Positions 1 through 9,035 of a stretch of DNA of 64,000 nucleotides are shown here, in pieces. A model generated the notes under the pieces. That model was not told the origin of the DNA. It searched no databases and was given only the letters and a program-made list of their open reading frames with translations. The stretch comes from G963663315 sp963668255 (GTDB taxonomy: Bacteria > Pseudomonadota > Gammaproteobacteria > Arenicellales > Poriferihabitantaceae). How positions within the stretch are numbered: position 1 is the first letter of the stretch; every line of letters starts with the position of its first letter. The stretch lies in NCBI GenBank assembly GCA_965116595.1, contig OZ220708.1, positions 2,294,001 through 2,358,000 on the forward strand. The letters run 5' to 3'. The position numbers and the translations under genes are program-made.

Positions 1-1
1 C

Positions 2-1039
2 ACCACGTATGCGGCTGTGTCCGGGACAGTCAAGCATTGCGGTGTCAGTTATGTTGAGCCCGAACATGCGGTCGAGGGTTTGAAAATGCTGTTTGAGATT
101 GCTGGCGGGGAGGATAAATGGAGGGCAAGGCCGTTTGCCAGTCTGTCCTGTTGTTTCGTCGTTCCGCCATTGAGATTTGCAGCGGATGCCTGCCGGGTCA
201 TGGAGGTTTGCATAGAAGGGGGTATGCCGATTCTGCTTCTGGCCGCGGGGCAGGCGGGGGCAACCAGTCCGGCATCTCTGGCCGGCGCCGTGGTTCAGGA
301 ATGTGCTGAGTCGCTGGGAGCGCTCACCTATGTCAACCTGATGAAAAAGGGCCATCCTGCGATCTTTGGTCCCTGGCCATTTGTTTCTGATTTGCGCACT
401 GGTGCGATGAGTGGCGGCAGTGGTGAACAGGCGGTATTGATGGCGGCCTGTGGTCAGGTCGGTCGATATCTTGATTTACCGACAGGCGTTGCGGCAGGTA
501 TGGCCGACTCAAAGATTCCGGATGCGCAATCGGGCTACGAGAAAGCCTATACCCTGGCATTGTCTGGCCACAGCGGCGCCAACCTGATCTATGAATCAGT
601 CGGCATGCAAGGCAGTTTGCTGGGTTTCAGTTTTTCTGGCGCAACCATCGACAATGATATGCTGGGTGCGATCAACCGCAGTGTCCGGGGGGTTGAAATT
701 GATGATGACAATCTTGCTCTGGAGGTGATTGCCGATGTTTGCCTCAACGGTCCCGAACATTTTCTGGGCCATCAGGCGACATTGAGCAGAATGGAAAGCG
801 ACTATGTTTATCCCGATGTCGGAAATCGCCTGACCCCGGCTGAATGGCAGGAATATGGCTCCAGGTCGGTGGAGCAGGTGGCAGAGGAAAGAACCAAAGA
901 AATTCTGGAAACGCATTTCCCCTCCCACATATCCGATGAACTGGATGCCCGTTTGCGGCAGAAATTTGATATTCGCCTGCCCCGTGAACAAATGAAGCGG
1001 AAAATCAAAGGCAATGGCCGGGAGAGTGACAATGAGTGA
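2..1039 (+). CDS. MttB-family corrinoid methyltransferase (partial, 5' end outside window)
   Basis: This is the C-terminal ~345 residues of a trimethylamine methyltransferase (MttB) family protein, normally about 500 residues. The reading frame is open to the left edge, so the true start lies upstream; the GTG at 17 is internal. The family moves a methyl group from a tertiary or quaternary amine to a cobalamin-binding protein. Archaeal MttB needs pyrrolysine encoded by an in-frame TAG. No TAG occurs in this frame, so this part resembles the non-pyrrolysine branch (MtgB-like, acting on glycine betaine and similar compounds), although the missing N-terminal part could differ. It overlaps the next gene, an FAD/GcvT demethylase, by 8 nt, so the two are co-transcribed and probably act in the same demethylation route. 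The exact substrate is unknown. Confidence 0.85.
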   Translation, partial: TTYAAVSGTVKHCGVSYVEPEHAVEGLKMLFEIAGGEDKWRARPFASLSCCFVVPPLRFAADACRVMEVCIEGGMPILLLAAGQAGATSPASLAGAVVQECAESLGALTYVNLMKKGHPAIFGPWPFVSDLRTGAMSGGSGEQAVLMAACGQVGRYLDLPTGVAAGMADSKIPDAQSGYEKAYTLALSGHSGANLIYESVGMQGSLLGFSFSGATIDNDMLGAINRSVRGVEIDDDNLALEVIADVCLNGPEHFLGHQATLSRMESDYVYPDVGNRLTPAEWQEYGSRSVEQVAEERTKEILETHFPSHISDELDARLRQKFDIRLPREQMKRKIKGNGRESDNE

Positions 1040-3473
1040 CAAACATCTGCCGCGGCAGGCCCGGGTCGTCATAGTCGGAGGTGGTGTGATGGGGGCGGGG
1101 CTGGCCCTGCATCTGGCGCAGGAAGGCTGGACCGACACACTGCTAGTCGAGAAGGGTGAATTGACCTCCGGCTCCACCTGGCATGCTGCCGGTCAGTGTC
1201 CGAGCTTTATTGCCGATTACAATATGGCAAAAATTCATGACCATGGGGTCAGACTTTATCCTCAACTGGAAGCATTGACTGGCCAGTACGTAAGCTGGCA
1301 CGGCTGTGGCGGCATTCGATTTGCCTATAACCACGCGGAAGTGGAATGGTTTCATCGTGTTGCCGGAGTGGGCAGGCTGATCGGATTTGATTGCGAAATC
1401 ATTGATCCGGCCAAGATCAAGGCGTTGATTCCTTACGCCAATATCGAAGGTGTACTGGCTGGAGTATGGACGCTGTCAGACGGCCATGTCGATCCGGCCG
1501 GAGTGTGCAATGCCATGGCAAAAGGAGCTCGCCAGTTGGGGGTGAACATTGTCACAGGCAACAGGGTGACAGACATCAGACAGCGAAAATCAGGGGATTG
1601 GGAAGTGTTTACCGAACAGGGTAACGTGATTGCCGAGCACGTGGTTAATGCTGCGGGATGTTACGCCAGGCAAGTGGCCCGGATGGCAGGTACTGATGTG
1701 CCGCTGATCAACATGAAACATACTTACCTTGTGACCGACACGGTGCAGGAATTTCTTGACAGGGAGGATGAGATGCCTGTAATCCGCGACCCCTGGCCGT
1801 CATCCTATTATCGGCAGGAGCAAAAATCCGGATTGATCGGCATCTATGAGAAGCGAAATTCACAGGCCTGCTGGACTCATCGGGGCGGGTGGCCGGAATG
1901 GGATGCAGAAAACGAACTGTTTGATCCTGACCTGGATAACCTCATGCCGTACATCGAACGTGTGATGGAACGGATGCCCATGTGGAGTGAATTGGGCATT
2001 AAGCGGATAGTTTGCGGTGCGATACCGCATACTCCGGACAGCAATCCTTTTCTTGGGCCTGCTGCCGGGTTGAGAAATTTCTGGCATTGCAATGGGGCAT
2101 CCATCGGCATTGCCGCAGGAGCGGGATCAGGAAAATATCTTGCTCAATGGATGGTCCATGGCGATGCGGAAATCAACATGGCGGGGGTGGATCCCAGGCG
2201 GTTCAGTGAGTATGCCCCAGGTGATTACACCACGGCCAAATCCCACGAAGATTATGAGCATATGTATAAATTGCACCTGCCCGGAGAAGAACGTCCGGCA
2301 GGTCGGAAAACCAGAATTACGCCATTGTATGACAGGCTGGAATCAAGCGGCGCCGTTTTTACCGAGGTCAATGGCTGGGAACGCGCCAAGTGGTTTTCGA
2401 TTGACGGACGTCAGGAAGAAGTCGGATTCAGGCATAACAATACTTTTGAAGTCGTTGCCGCTGAATGCAGGGCGGTGCGTGATCGGGTCGGCATCATGGA
2501 TTTATCAACCTTCGCCAAGTATGAGGTGACTGGCAGGCATGCAGAACAGTTGTTGAATCGCATCAGCGCCAATCTGATGTCGAAGCGCACAGGCGGCATT
2601 ACCCTGACCCACTATCTGTCACCCGAAGGACGGTTGAACGGAGAGTCCACAGTTACCCGATTGTCCGATTGTCATTACTATGTGCTTTCCGGCGCCACCT
2701 CGGAAGAGCGTGACCTGTCTATCCTGACCCAGGGGGTCAGGCCAGGCGAGGATGTTTCGGTTACCAATATCAGCGATGACTGGGGGGTCCTTGTAGTGGC
2801 CGGGCCGCGTTCACGCGATACCTTGTCCGGGCTGACCGACACGGACCTTTCCAACCATGCCTTCAAATGGCTGACAGCCAGGGAAATCGAAATTGCAGGC
2901 TTGCCGACGCGGGCGCTCCGGGTAAATTATGTCGGCGAGCTGGGTTGGGAATTACATTGTCGAATGGCAGACATGCCGGGGATCTATGATGCCGTGTGGC
3001 AGGCAGGACAGGAACATGGTATTACCAATTTTGGCGTCTATGCGTTGAATTCGCTCAGAATTGAAAAAGCCTATAAGGGCTGGGGCGCAGAGTTAACCAA
3101 TGAAATCAGCATGGTGGAAGCAGATGTAATGCGCTTTTTCCGGGCTGACAAGGAGGATTTTGTCGGCAGGCAGGCAACCCTGGATATCGACCAGGACAAC
3201 ATCGCACTCAAACTGGTGTATCTGGAAACGGAAAAGGGGGATAACGATATTGCAGGTGGGGAGGCGGTACTCGCGAACGGGGTTGTCATTGGTGTTACCA
3301 CTTCGGGTGGCTATGGGCATACTACAGGCCGCAGCCTGGGTTTTGCCTATGTTCAGTTACCCTATGCTGATCCGGGTTCGGAGTTTGATGTGCTGTTGAT
3401 CGATCGAACCAGAAAAGCCACTGTGCTCGGCGAACCGGTCTGGGACCCTGCCAATGAACGCCCCCGATCCTGA
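1032..3473 (+). CDS. Dimethylglycine/sarcosine dehydrogenase-like FAD-GcvT protein
   Basis: Predicted 813-residue oxidative demethylase. Residues ~8-370 form a DAO-type FAD domain with the dinucleotide fingerprint VVIVGGGVMGAG and the STWHAAG segment, whose histidine is in the position used for covalent FAD attachment in dimethylglycine dehydrogenases. An FAO_M linker follows, then a GcvT folate-binding domain (~430-700) and a GcvT C-terminal barrel. The family oxidises N-methyl groups and passes formaldehyde to tetrahydrofolate. The start is the ATG at 1032, which has GGGAGA upstream and overlaps the stop of the methyltransferase; an upstream in-frame ATG at 1014 is less likely. A paralogue of nearly the same length lies at 12318-14777. 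The substrate (dimethylglycine, sarcosine or another N-methyl compound) cannot be fixed from sequence. Confidence 0.88.
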   Translation: MSDKHLPRQARVVIVGGGVMGAGLALHLAQEGWTDTLLVEKGELTSGSTWHAAGQCPSFIADYNMAKIHDHGVRLYPQLEALTGQYVSWHGCGGIRFAYNHAEVEWFHRVAGVGRLIGFDCEIIDPAKIKALIPYANIEGVLAGVWTLSDGHVDPAGVCNAMAKGARQLGVNIVTGNRVTDIRQRKSGDWEVFTEQGNVIAEHVVNAAGCYARQVARMAGTDVPLINMKHTYLVTDTVQEFLDREDEMPVIRDPWPSSYYRQEQKSGLIGIYEKRNSQACWTHRGGWPEWDAENELFDPDLDNLMPYIERVMERMPMWSELGIKRIVCGAIPHTPDSNPFLGPAAGLRNFWHCNGASIGIAAGAGSGKYLAQWMVHGDAEINMAGVDPRRFSEYAPGDYTTAKSHEDYEHMYKLHLPGEERPAGRKTRITPLYDRLESSGAVFTEVNGWERAKWFSIDGRQEEVGFRHNNTFEVVAAECRAVRDRVGIMDLSTFAKYEVTGRHAEQLLNRISANLMSKRTGGITLTHYLSPEGRLNGESTVTRLSDCHYYVLSGATSEERDLSILTQGVRPGEDVSVTNISDDWGVLVVAGPRSRDTLSGLTDTDLSNHAFKWLTAREIEIAGLPTRALRVNYVGELGWELHCRMADMPGIYDAVWQAGQEHGITNFGVYALNSLRIEKAYKGWGAELTNEISMVEADVMRFFRADKEDFVGRQATLDIDQDNIALKLVYLETEKGDNDIAGGEAVLANGVVIGVTTSGGYGHTTGRSLGFAYVQLPYADPGSEFDVLLIDRTRKATVLGEPVWDPANERPRS

Positions 3474-3593
3474 TTACCGGGTTTCCCGCCTCGTTCATGA
3501 TGTATTCATCCATTTCGTTTAAGGTTTAATGGTCCAGGTTAAAACAATTTACCATGTGATGTAATCTACGAACTTGAATCGGAGGATTTGAAA

Positions 3594-4118
3594 ATGAACA
3601 TTAGAAAAACGTTGCCCGCTTTCGTTTTAACGAGTGTGTTTGCCACGGTTTCAACAGCGGCCATTGCCGTTGATCCGAACAGTGTCATTGTAGTTCCGGT
3701 GGTCAGTTCCAGTCCGGTATATGAAACCGTCAGGATCAACACACCGCGGCAGGAATGCTGGCAGGAGGCGGTTGCAGTCTCCAGCAGTTCGAGGTCCCAC
3801 ACACCTGAAATTCTGGGAGCGATTGTAGGCGCCGGTGTTGGCAGATTATTCGGCAGCGGACGTGGCCAGGACGCGGCGACAGTGGGTGGAGCGATTCTCG
3901 GTAGTTCGATCGGCTCCGATCTCGAGAATAAGAATAAACAGGGAGATCGGATTGAATACCAGCAGCGGTGCAGGATGGTCGATCAATATCACAACGAACG
4001 ACGTCTGGTATGGTACGATGTGACCTATAGATTCAATGATCAGTTGTATACTTCCCAGACCAGCCGCGACCCCGGTAATTCAATCAGGGTGAGTGTTACG
4101 GTTGAACCCGTTGAGTAA
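3594..4118 (+). CDS. Glycine-zipper 2TM envelope protein
   Basis: A 174-residue exported protein. The first ~25 residues are a signal peptide ending near STAAIA. Residues ~65-105 hold a glycine-rich zipper (GAIVGAGVGRLFGSG and VGGAILGSSIGSDL) typical of the Rickettsia 17-kDa antigen/glycine-zipper 2TM family of envelope proteins. The C-terminal half carries Tyr/Arg-rich beta-strand-like sequence seen in the same family. The start is the ATG at 3594, seven bases after a strong GGAGGA; the upstream TTG at 3588 lies too close to that site. It precedes the PepSY and two-component genes on the same strand and may be related to envelope stress, but no specific function is known. Confidence 0.8.
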   Translation: MNIRKTLPAFVLTSVFATVSTAAIAVDPNSVIVVPVVSSSPVYETVRINTPRQECWQEAVAVSSSSRSHTPEILGAIVGAGVGRLFGSGRGQDAATVGGAILGSSIGSDLENKNKQGDRIEYQQRCRMVDQYHNERRLVWYDVTYRFNDQLYTSQTSRDPGNSIRVSVTVEPVE

Positions 4119-4138
4119 CCCCGACAAACCGATCACAC

Positions 4139-4438
4139 TTGAAATCACATTTTCACAATCTCTCTCTGGTTTTGTTGCTGGCGGGTTATGCTGGCGGCAA
4201 TATCTCCGTGGCGGATGACAATGACAATACCGTTGGTAAATCGGTTGCAGTCACAGTCAGCTTTGATGAGGTTGTGGAGCAGATACGACAGCATAAAAGC
4301 TGGCAGATTCTGGATGCCCGTTCGAAACAAAAAGGGTCGGTCTCCCGATACAGATTCAAATTGATGAACAGCAGCGGACAGGTAAGGATTATCCTTATTG
4401 ATCCGAAGAACCCCAACCTTGGATATCTGGAACAATGA
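4139..4438 (+). CDS. PepSY-domain periplasmic protein
   Basis: A 99-residue small protein with an N-terminal hydrophobic signal segment (residues ~6-20) and a C-terminal PepSY-like repeat: a helix around SFDEVVEQIRQ, then ILDARSKQKG, YRFKLMNSSGQVRIILID and a terminal Pro/Asn turn. Such proteins often stand directly in front of PhoP/PhoQ-like systems. The start is a TTG at 4139, the only plausible one for a signal peptide. Its stop overlaps the start of the response regulator (ATGA at 4435-4438), so the three genes are translationally coupled. The likely role is a periplasmic sensor accessory or inhibitor; this is inference from position. Confidence 0.7.
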   Translation: MKSHFHNLSLVLLLAGYAGGNISVADDNDNTVGKSVAVTVSFDEVVEQIRQHKSWQILDARSKQKGSVSRYRFKLMNSSGQVRIILIDPKNPNLGYLEQ

Positions 4439-5109
4439 GAATATTGATTGTTGAGGATGAAGCCACATTGAGAGGGCAGTTAACGGATAAATTCCGGCAA
4501 ACCGGGTATGCGGTAGACAGTGCAGACAACGGTAAAATCGGCCTTTTCCATGGTCTGGAATACCCCATCGATCTTGCCGTAATCGATCTGGGATTGCCTG
4601 ACATGACAGGTATTGAAGTGATAGAACAACTGCGTGTCCAGGGGAAGACGTATCCTATCATCATTTTGACTGCCCGCTCCCGCTGGCAGGAAAAAGTCGA
4701 AGGCCTTGAAGCAGGGGCGGATGATTACCTGACCAAACCCTTTGTTTTTGAAGAGCTCCAGGCCAGGGTATCGGCTTTGATCCGTCGTTCAGCAGGTCAT
4801 GCCACGCCGATCCTGCACAATGGAGCGATTGCACTCGATACCCGTACCCAGGATGTTTTTTTTGATGATCAACCACTGGTACTCACCGGCTTTGAGTATC
4901 GACTGCTTCATTATTTCATGATCAACATCGGCAAGGTGATATCCAAATCCGAACTCATGGATCATCTTTATGATGAAGATTCAGACAAGGACAGCAATGT
5001 GATAGAAGTGTTCCTGGGCCGCTTGCGAAAAAAACTCTATCCTGAGAACCGGTTAAAGCCGTTCGAAACACTTCGAGGGCGTGGATACCGGTTTAATGTA
5101 CTGACCTGA
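4435..5109 (+). CDS. OmpR/PhoP-family response regulator
   Basis: A 224-residue two-component regulator. The receiver domain (1-115) has the acidic pair E7/D8, the phospho-acceptor D51 in VIDLGLPDMTG, the switch T79 and the conserved K101 in LTKPF. The C-terminal winged helix (~130-222) ends with the usual DNA-binding pattern SNVIEVFLGRLRKKL and RGRGYRF. It is closest in style to the PhoP/QseB branch. It is translated from an ATGA overlap with the PepSY gene and is followed 13 nt later by its sensor kinase. The signal is not evident from sequence; PhoP-type systems commonly sense divalent cations or envelope damage. Confidence 0.92.
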   Translation: MRILIVEDEATLRGQLTDKFRQTGYAVDSADNGKIGLFHGLEYPIDLAVIDLGLPDMTGIEVIEQLRVQGKTYPIIILTARSRWQEKVEGLEAGADDYLTKPFVFEELQARVSALIRRSAGHATPILHNGAIALDTRTQDVFFDDQPLVLTGFEYRLLHYFMINIGKVISKSELMDHLYDEDSDKDSNVIEVFLGRLRKKLYPENRLKPFETLRGRGYRFNVLT

Positions 5110-5122
5110 AGACAAGGTCCGG

Positions 5123-6475
5123 GTGAGGGCGCTCTCTTTGAGAAACAGGTTGCTGATTGCGGCAACCTTTACGCTGGTCGCGTTTTTGGGTCTGGCTGGC
5201 ATGGCCCTCGACCGTGCCTTTATTTACAGCGCCAAAGCGGCCATCAGGCATCAGCTGAGAACCCAGGTGCATGCCCTTCTGCAAGTGTTTGAAATTGCTG
5301 ATGACGGGTCACTGATTATTCCTGATCCGATGCCTGAAAGAGATTTGACCAGGCTGAATTCAAAGCTTTATGCGGTGATACTGAATAACCGCGGTGAGAT
5401 ACTATGGCGTTCGGAATCATCTATCGGCATAGAACTGAACCAACTGGAAACGGCGGAACGTGGAAAGGAGATATTTTCCCGGGTTGGAGAAGGTTTCCAT
5501 TACAGTTTCGGGGTCGAATGGGGCATTGGCGAGGACCGGCATGTTGACCTGACCTGGACGATGATTGATACAAGCGATTATTATCGGGACACCATATCAT
5601 TGTATAGAAGGGAACTGGTTCTATGGCTTGGTATGGCGGCATTATTGCTGCTGGTCATGCAGGCGGTGATTTTACGCTGGGGCCTGAAACCACTTGGTGC
5701 GGTAACCCGCGAGCTGGATCTGATAGAGCATGCGAAGCAGGATAAAATTCTGGGTAAGTATCCCTGGGAAATCGCCCAGTTAAGCCACAGGATCAATTTG
5801 TTCATCGAAAACGAACGCAGGAATCTGACCCGTTACCGTGATACCCTGGGTGATCTCGCGCATAGTCTGAAAACGCCGCTTGCAGTGATAAAAGGGATCA
5901 CCGACAACAAAAATCGACCGGATTTGAAAAATATTGACGAAGTGGTCGATCGCATGAACAAGATTATCGAATATCAGCTTAACCGGGCCGTGTCATCGCA
6001 GCTGTCGGTGATGCACCGGGCGGTCGATTGTGAAGAAGCGATGAGGAAATTGCACGCCTCGATGAAAAAGGTATATGTCGACAAGAGCATAGACAGTACC
6101 TGGGAGATCGAACCGGGCGCTGTTTTTCATGGAAACGAAAGCGACCTGTTCGAGTTTCTCGGCAATATCATGGATAACGCATTCAAATGGGCGCGTTCCC
6201 GAATCTTGTTTGTTTGCAGGTCAGATGGGGTTGCGGGCAAGGGTTACAAGGGATTGATCATTGAAATTCACGATGACGGGCCGGGAATAGCCAGGGCAGA
6301 AAGAACGGCGGTTCTGGAACGGGGTGTCCGTGCGGACCAACAAACCCCGGGGCAGGGCATCGGGCTTGCGGTGGTCAGGGAAATAGTGCAACGCTATGAC
6401 GGAATCCTGACCATCGAGACCAGTCATCTGGGAGGCGCATTGATCCGAACCCGTTTCCCCGCCGCCAGGCACTGA
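5123..6475 (+). CDS. PhoQ-like sensor histidine kinase
   Basis: A 450-residue membrane kinase starting at GTG 5123. Transmembrane helices at ~9-29 and ~165-186 flank a periplasmic sensor of about 135 residues. A HAMP-like segment follows, then the H-box with H247 in DLAHSLKTPL, the N-box NIMDNAFKWA, the G1 box HDDGPGI and the G2 box GQGIGLAV of the HATPase domain. The order and the PhoQ-like catalytic domain match the regulator just upstream, with which it forms one operon. It ends 16 nt before the convergent cbiX. Confidence 0.92.
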   Translation: MRALSLRNRLLIAATFTLVAFLGLAGMALDRAFIYSAKAAIRHQLRTQVHALLQVFEIADDGSLIIPDPMPERDLTRLNSKLYAVILNNRGEILWRSESSIGIELNQLETAERGKEIFSRVGEGFHYSFGVEWGIGEDRHVDLTWTMIDTSDYYRDTISLYRRELVLWLGMAALLLLVMQAVILRWGLKPLGAVTRELDLIEHAKQDKILGKYPWEIAQLSHRINLFIENERRNLTRYRDTLGDLAHSLKTPLAVIKGITDNKNRPDLKNIDEVVDRMNKIIEYQLNRAVSSQLSVMHRAVDCEEAMRKLHASMKKVYVDKSIDSTWEIEPGAVFHGNESDLFEFLGNIMDNAFKWARSRILFVCRSDGVAGKGYKGLIIEIHDDGPGIARAERTAVLERGVRADQQTPGQGIGLAVVREIVQRYDGILTIETSHLGGALIRTRFPAARH

Positions 6476-6491
6476 ATACCCTGCAGGTCAG

Positions 6492-7592
6492 CTACCTGAG
6501 CCGGCACTGCGGAATCCGGTGATTGGCTGGGGAGCCGCTTTCAACCATTCGTGCATATTCCTCGTCAATGACCGTTTGCGGAAACTGACCCATGAAGCAA
6601 CAGCATACATTTTCCCCTATCATTGTTCTCGGACCATGGGGGTGGGCAATGTGTCGGTAAGGCGCATGATGGTGGTCATGGGCATGTTCGTGATGATGGT
6701 GATGAGTATGCCCTGACTGGAACTCTGCATGGTGGTGATGAACCGTAATCTTACCCGCCGCCAGACGGTCATGAAAATCCGCCATCAGATCTTCGTTACC
6801 GGGATCGCCGCTCACGGTTTCTTCGATTCTGGCGACAAAGGTATTGATGACGTGAGGCTGGTCCTTCAGATAGTCGGCAACCTTGAACGAAATTTCAGGG
6901 TGTTCTGCCGCAACCTTTGCAACGTATGACCTGATTCGACCTATCAATCGTCCGGAAAACAGAAAATACGGCGCGACGATAATCTTCTCAAAGCCAAGCT
7001 TTACCGCCATCTCCAGACCTCTGCCGACAGAAGGAAAGGTGACTCCGGAATAAACTGTCTCACACCATCCGAAGCCAAGGTTTTCGGTGACAATGCGGGT
7101 CAGTTTTGCCGCCTCGGCATTGGCTGTAGCCACCGATGTGCCGCGCCCCACAACGACCAGCATGGTGTCGTACAGATCACCCGGCTGCGGTTTCTTATCC
7201 AGATCAATGGTCTCAAGTATTCGATGCTCGAATGCCTCGATCATCTCGGGATGCAATCCGAGTTCACGCCCATATCTGATATCGAGTCCAGGGTGGCTTT
7301 GCATATACGTCGTCAGTACGGAGGGAATATCATTCTGGGCGTGAGTTGCACGAAACAGCATGCCCGGTACCGCATAGATACGCTTCACCCCGGCTGCTGT
7401 CAGATCGTCCAGCGCCATGTGGATATTGGGCGCTGAATATTCCAGGAATCCGTATTTGACCAGTATACCCGGGTATCGGGCGCGCAACCCCGCGGCCAGC
7501 AAACCGAATTCCTGTTCCGCCGTTTTGGCTCGACTGCCATGACCGCAAATCAAAATACCGGAATTTTCCGGGAGTGAATTCAGGTTGCTCAT
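6492..7592 (-). CDS. cbiX: Sirohydrochlorin cobaltochelatase CbiX with His-rich and Cys-cluster tail
   Basis: A 366-residue long-form CbiX that inserts cobalt into sirohydrochlorin, an early step of B12 synthesis. Two CbiX repeats are visible: the first begins ILICGHGSRAKTAEQEF, the second near MLVVVGRGTSV and contains SGVTFPSVGRGLE. After ~residue 285 comes a region with many histidines (HHHHAEFQSGHTHHHHH and similar), followed by ENVCCCFMGQFP. Long CbiX proteins are known to carry a His-rich metal store and a Cys motif that binds an Fe-S cluster. Other B12 genes (17650-21363) lie on the far side of the island at 7.7-17.6 kb, suggesting one ancestral B12 locus. Confidence 0.9.
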   Translation of the reverse strand: MSNLNSLPENSGILICGHGSRAKTAEQEFGLLAAGLRARYPGILVKYGFLEYSAPNIHMALDDLTAAGVKRIYAVPGMLFRATHAQNDIPSVLTTYMQSHPGLDIRYGRELGLHPEMIEAFEHRILETIDLDKKPQPGDLYDTMLVVVGRGTSVATANAEAAKLTRIVTENLGFGWCETVYSGVTFPSVGRGLEMAVKLGFEKIIVAPYFLFSGRLIGRIRSYVAKVAAEHPEISFKVADYLKDQPHVINTFVARIEETVSGDPGNEDLMADFHDRLAAGKITVHHHHAEFQSGHTHHHHHEHAHDHHHAPYRHIAHPHGPRTMIGENVCCCFMGQFPQTVIDEEYARMVESGSPANHRIPQCRLR

Positions 7593-7648
7593 GTCGATCT
7601 CGTGTTGATCTTCAGGGCACGCGATTATATCACCGGATTTTTAAAGAT

Positions 7649-7676
7649 CGTAGGGGCCGGTCTCCGTGCCGGCCCG
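7649..7676. repeat. Dispersed GC hairpin repeat, copy 1
   Basis: A perfect 7-bp stem GGGCCGG/CCGGCCC (7654-7660 and 7669-7675) with an 8-nt loop, preceded by CGTA. It lies in the gap between cbiX and the aminotransferase, so it could also act as a transcription terminator, although no T-tract follows on the relevant strand. A related sequence is found in inverse orientation at 49644-49665. Confidence 0.45.
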
Positions 7677-7742
7677 TAACATTGTTCAAGGCAATGATCG
7701 AGCGGCAGGAGGGCAGGGAGTTTCCGAATCCGGTGAAGATGT

Positions 7743-9032
7743 TTACCCGGTCCAGGACGCCTGTCCCAACGCTGAAACGGCTGCTTCAACTGCGTGGCGG
7801 GTTACTGCAAAGTCTTCTGCGGTCAATGCCAGTGAAGGATAGAGCTTTGCCGGTGACTTGAAAACGCCGTGAGCCCGCAGGGTGCGGTTGTAGACGTCAT
7901 TCATCTTTGGCTCGTTGTGCCTCGCTGTGCGATAATCACGGCACTCGGCATCCGTGAAGAACAGATCAAAGAGCGTCTCATCTCCGCAAACACGATGCGT
8001 GACGCCCGCTTGGGAAAGGGCGTCTGACTGCATCTTCTGCAAAGCTGCCCCATGAGCGCGTAAAGTGTCGTAAGTTCCTTCACGCCTGAGCACCTCCAGG
8101 GTTTTCAGACCTGCGGCTGCCGCGATTGGATTGCCGGAAAGCGTCCCAAGTTGCATCAGCCACTTGTCTGAACCGACCGTTCCCTTGTCGAAATGCTGCA
8201 TGATCCCGGCACTCCCTCCCAAGGCCGCCAAAGGAAAGCCGCCGCCGATGATTTTGCCCAGGGTGCAGATATCCGGAACGACGCCGTATTTCTCTTGCGC
8301 GCCACCATAGGCAAGGCGGAAGCCGGTCACGATTTCATCAAAGATCAGCAGCGTCCCGTGCTTATCGCAAAGATCGCGCAGGCCCCGAAGAAACCCCGGC
8401 ATCGCAGGAATGATGCGTTGGAGCGGCTCGACAATGATCGCAGCGATATCGTTGTGTTCCGTCATCAATGCGGCAACCGATTCCAAATCGTTGAAGGGGG
8501 CAATGATCATCTGGTTGGCCACGCTTTGTGGAATGCCCGCGCTGTCGGGGACGGCTTGCGGGAAATTGACCTGTTTGGCGGGGGCGAGGCTCATCTGGGC
8601 TTCGGCGCTCATGCCGTGATAGCCGCCTTCGAATTTCAGGATTTTGTTGCGTCCGGTGCAGGCGCGGGCAAGTCGGATGGCATACATGTCCGCTTCTCCG
8701 CCAGAGACCACGAACCGCACCTGTTCACAGCAGGGCACAGCGTTACAAATTGCTTCCGCCAACTCAATGCCTTTGGCGTTGTTGGCGAAAAAGGTCATGC
8801 CCCTGGGCAATTGCTCCAGGACCGCTTCCATTACTTCCGGATGTCCGTGGCCCAGCAACATCGGGCCGGAGCCGATCAGGTAGTCGACATATTCGCGGCC
8901 GTCCTCATCCCAGATCCGGCTGCCTTCGCCGCGCGCTACGATAATGCCCGGTTCGAAATTGCCGAAGCCGCCAGCAGGCAGCACCTGTTGAGCTCGGGAA
9001 ATCCATTCAGCCTGGGAATTGAGTTTTTGCAT
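7743..9032 (-). CDS. Class III PLP aminotransferase (glutamate-1-semialdehyde aminomutase-like)
   Basis: A 429-residue fold-type I PLP enzyme. Visible marks are the cofactor loop SGGEADMYAIRLARA (~110-124), the aspartate in LLIFDEIVTGFR (D232) that contacts the pyridine nitrogen, and the Schiff-base lysine K260 in CTLGKIIGGGFPLAA. It resembles HemL and omega-aminotransferases, but SGGEA replaces the more usual SGTEA and it sits at the end of a catabolic operon. A role in transaminating or isomerising an amino acid intermediate is therefore more likely than haem synthesis. The start is 3 nt after the stop of the upstream enolase-superfamily gene. The substrate is unknown. Confidence 0.82.
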   Translation of the reverse strand: MQKLNSQAEWISRAQQVLPAGGFGNFEPGIIVARGEGSRIWDEDGREYVDYLIGSGPMLLGHGHPEVMEAVLEQLPRGMTFFANNAKGIELAEAICNAVPCCEQVRFVVSGGEADMYAIRLARACTGRNKILKFEGGYHGMSAEAQMSLAPAKQVNFPQAVPDSAGIPQSVANQMIIAPFNDLESVAALMTEHNDIAAIIVEPLQRIIPAMPGFLRGLRDLCDKHGTLLIFDEIVTGFRLAYGGAQEKYGVVPDICTLGKIIGGGFPLAALGGSAGIMQHFDKGTVGSDKWLMQLGTLSGNPIAAAAGLKTLEVLRREGTYDTLRAHGAALQKMQSDALSQAGVTHRVCGDETLFDLFFTDAECRDYRTARHNEPKMNDVYNRTLRAHGVFKSPAKLYPSLALTAEDFAVTRHAVEAAVSALGQASWTG

Positions 9033-9035
9033 GTG

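Noticed and set aside
2..1039. Pyrrolysine-encoding MttB
   Set aside because: No in-frame TAG is present in the visible part, and no pyl genes are in the window. The unseen N-terminal part limits certainty.
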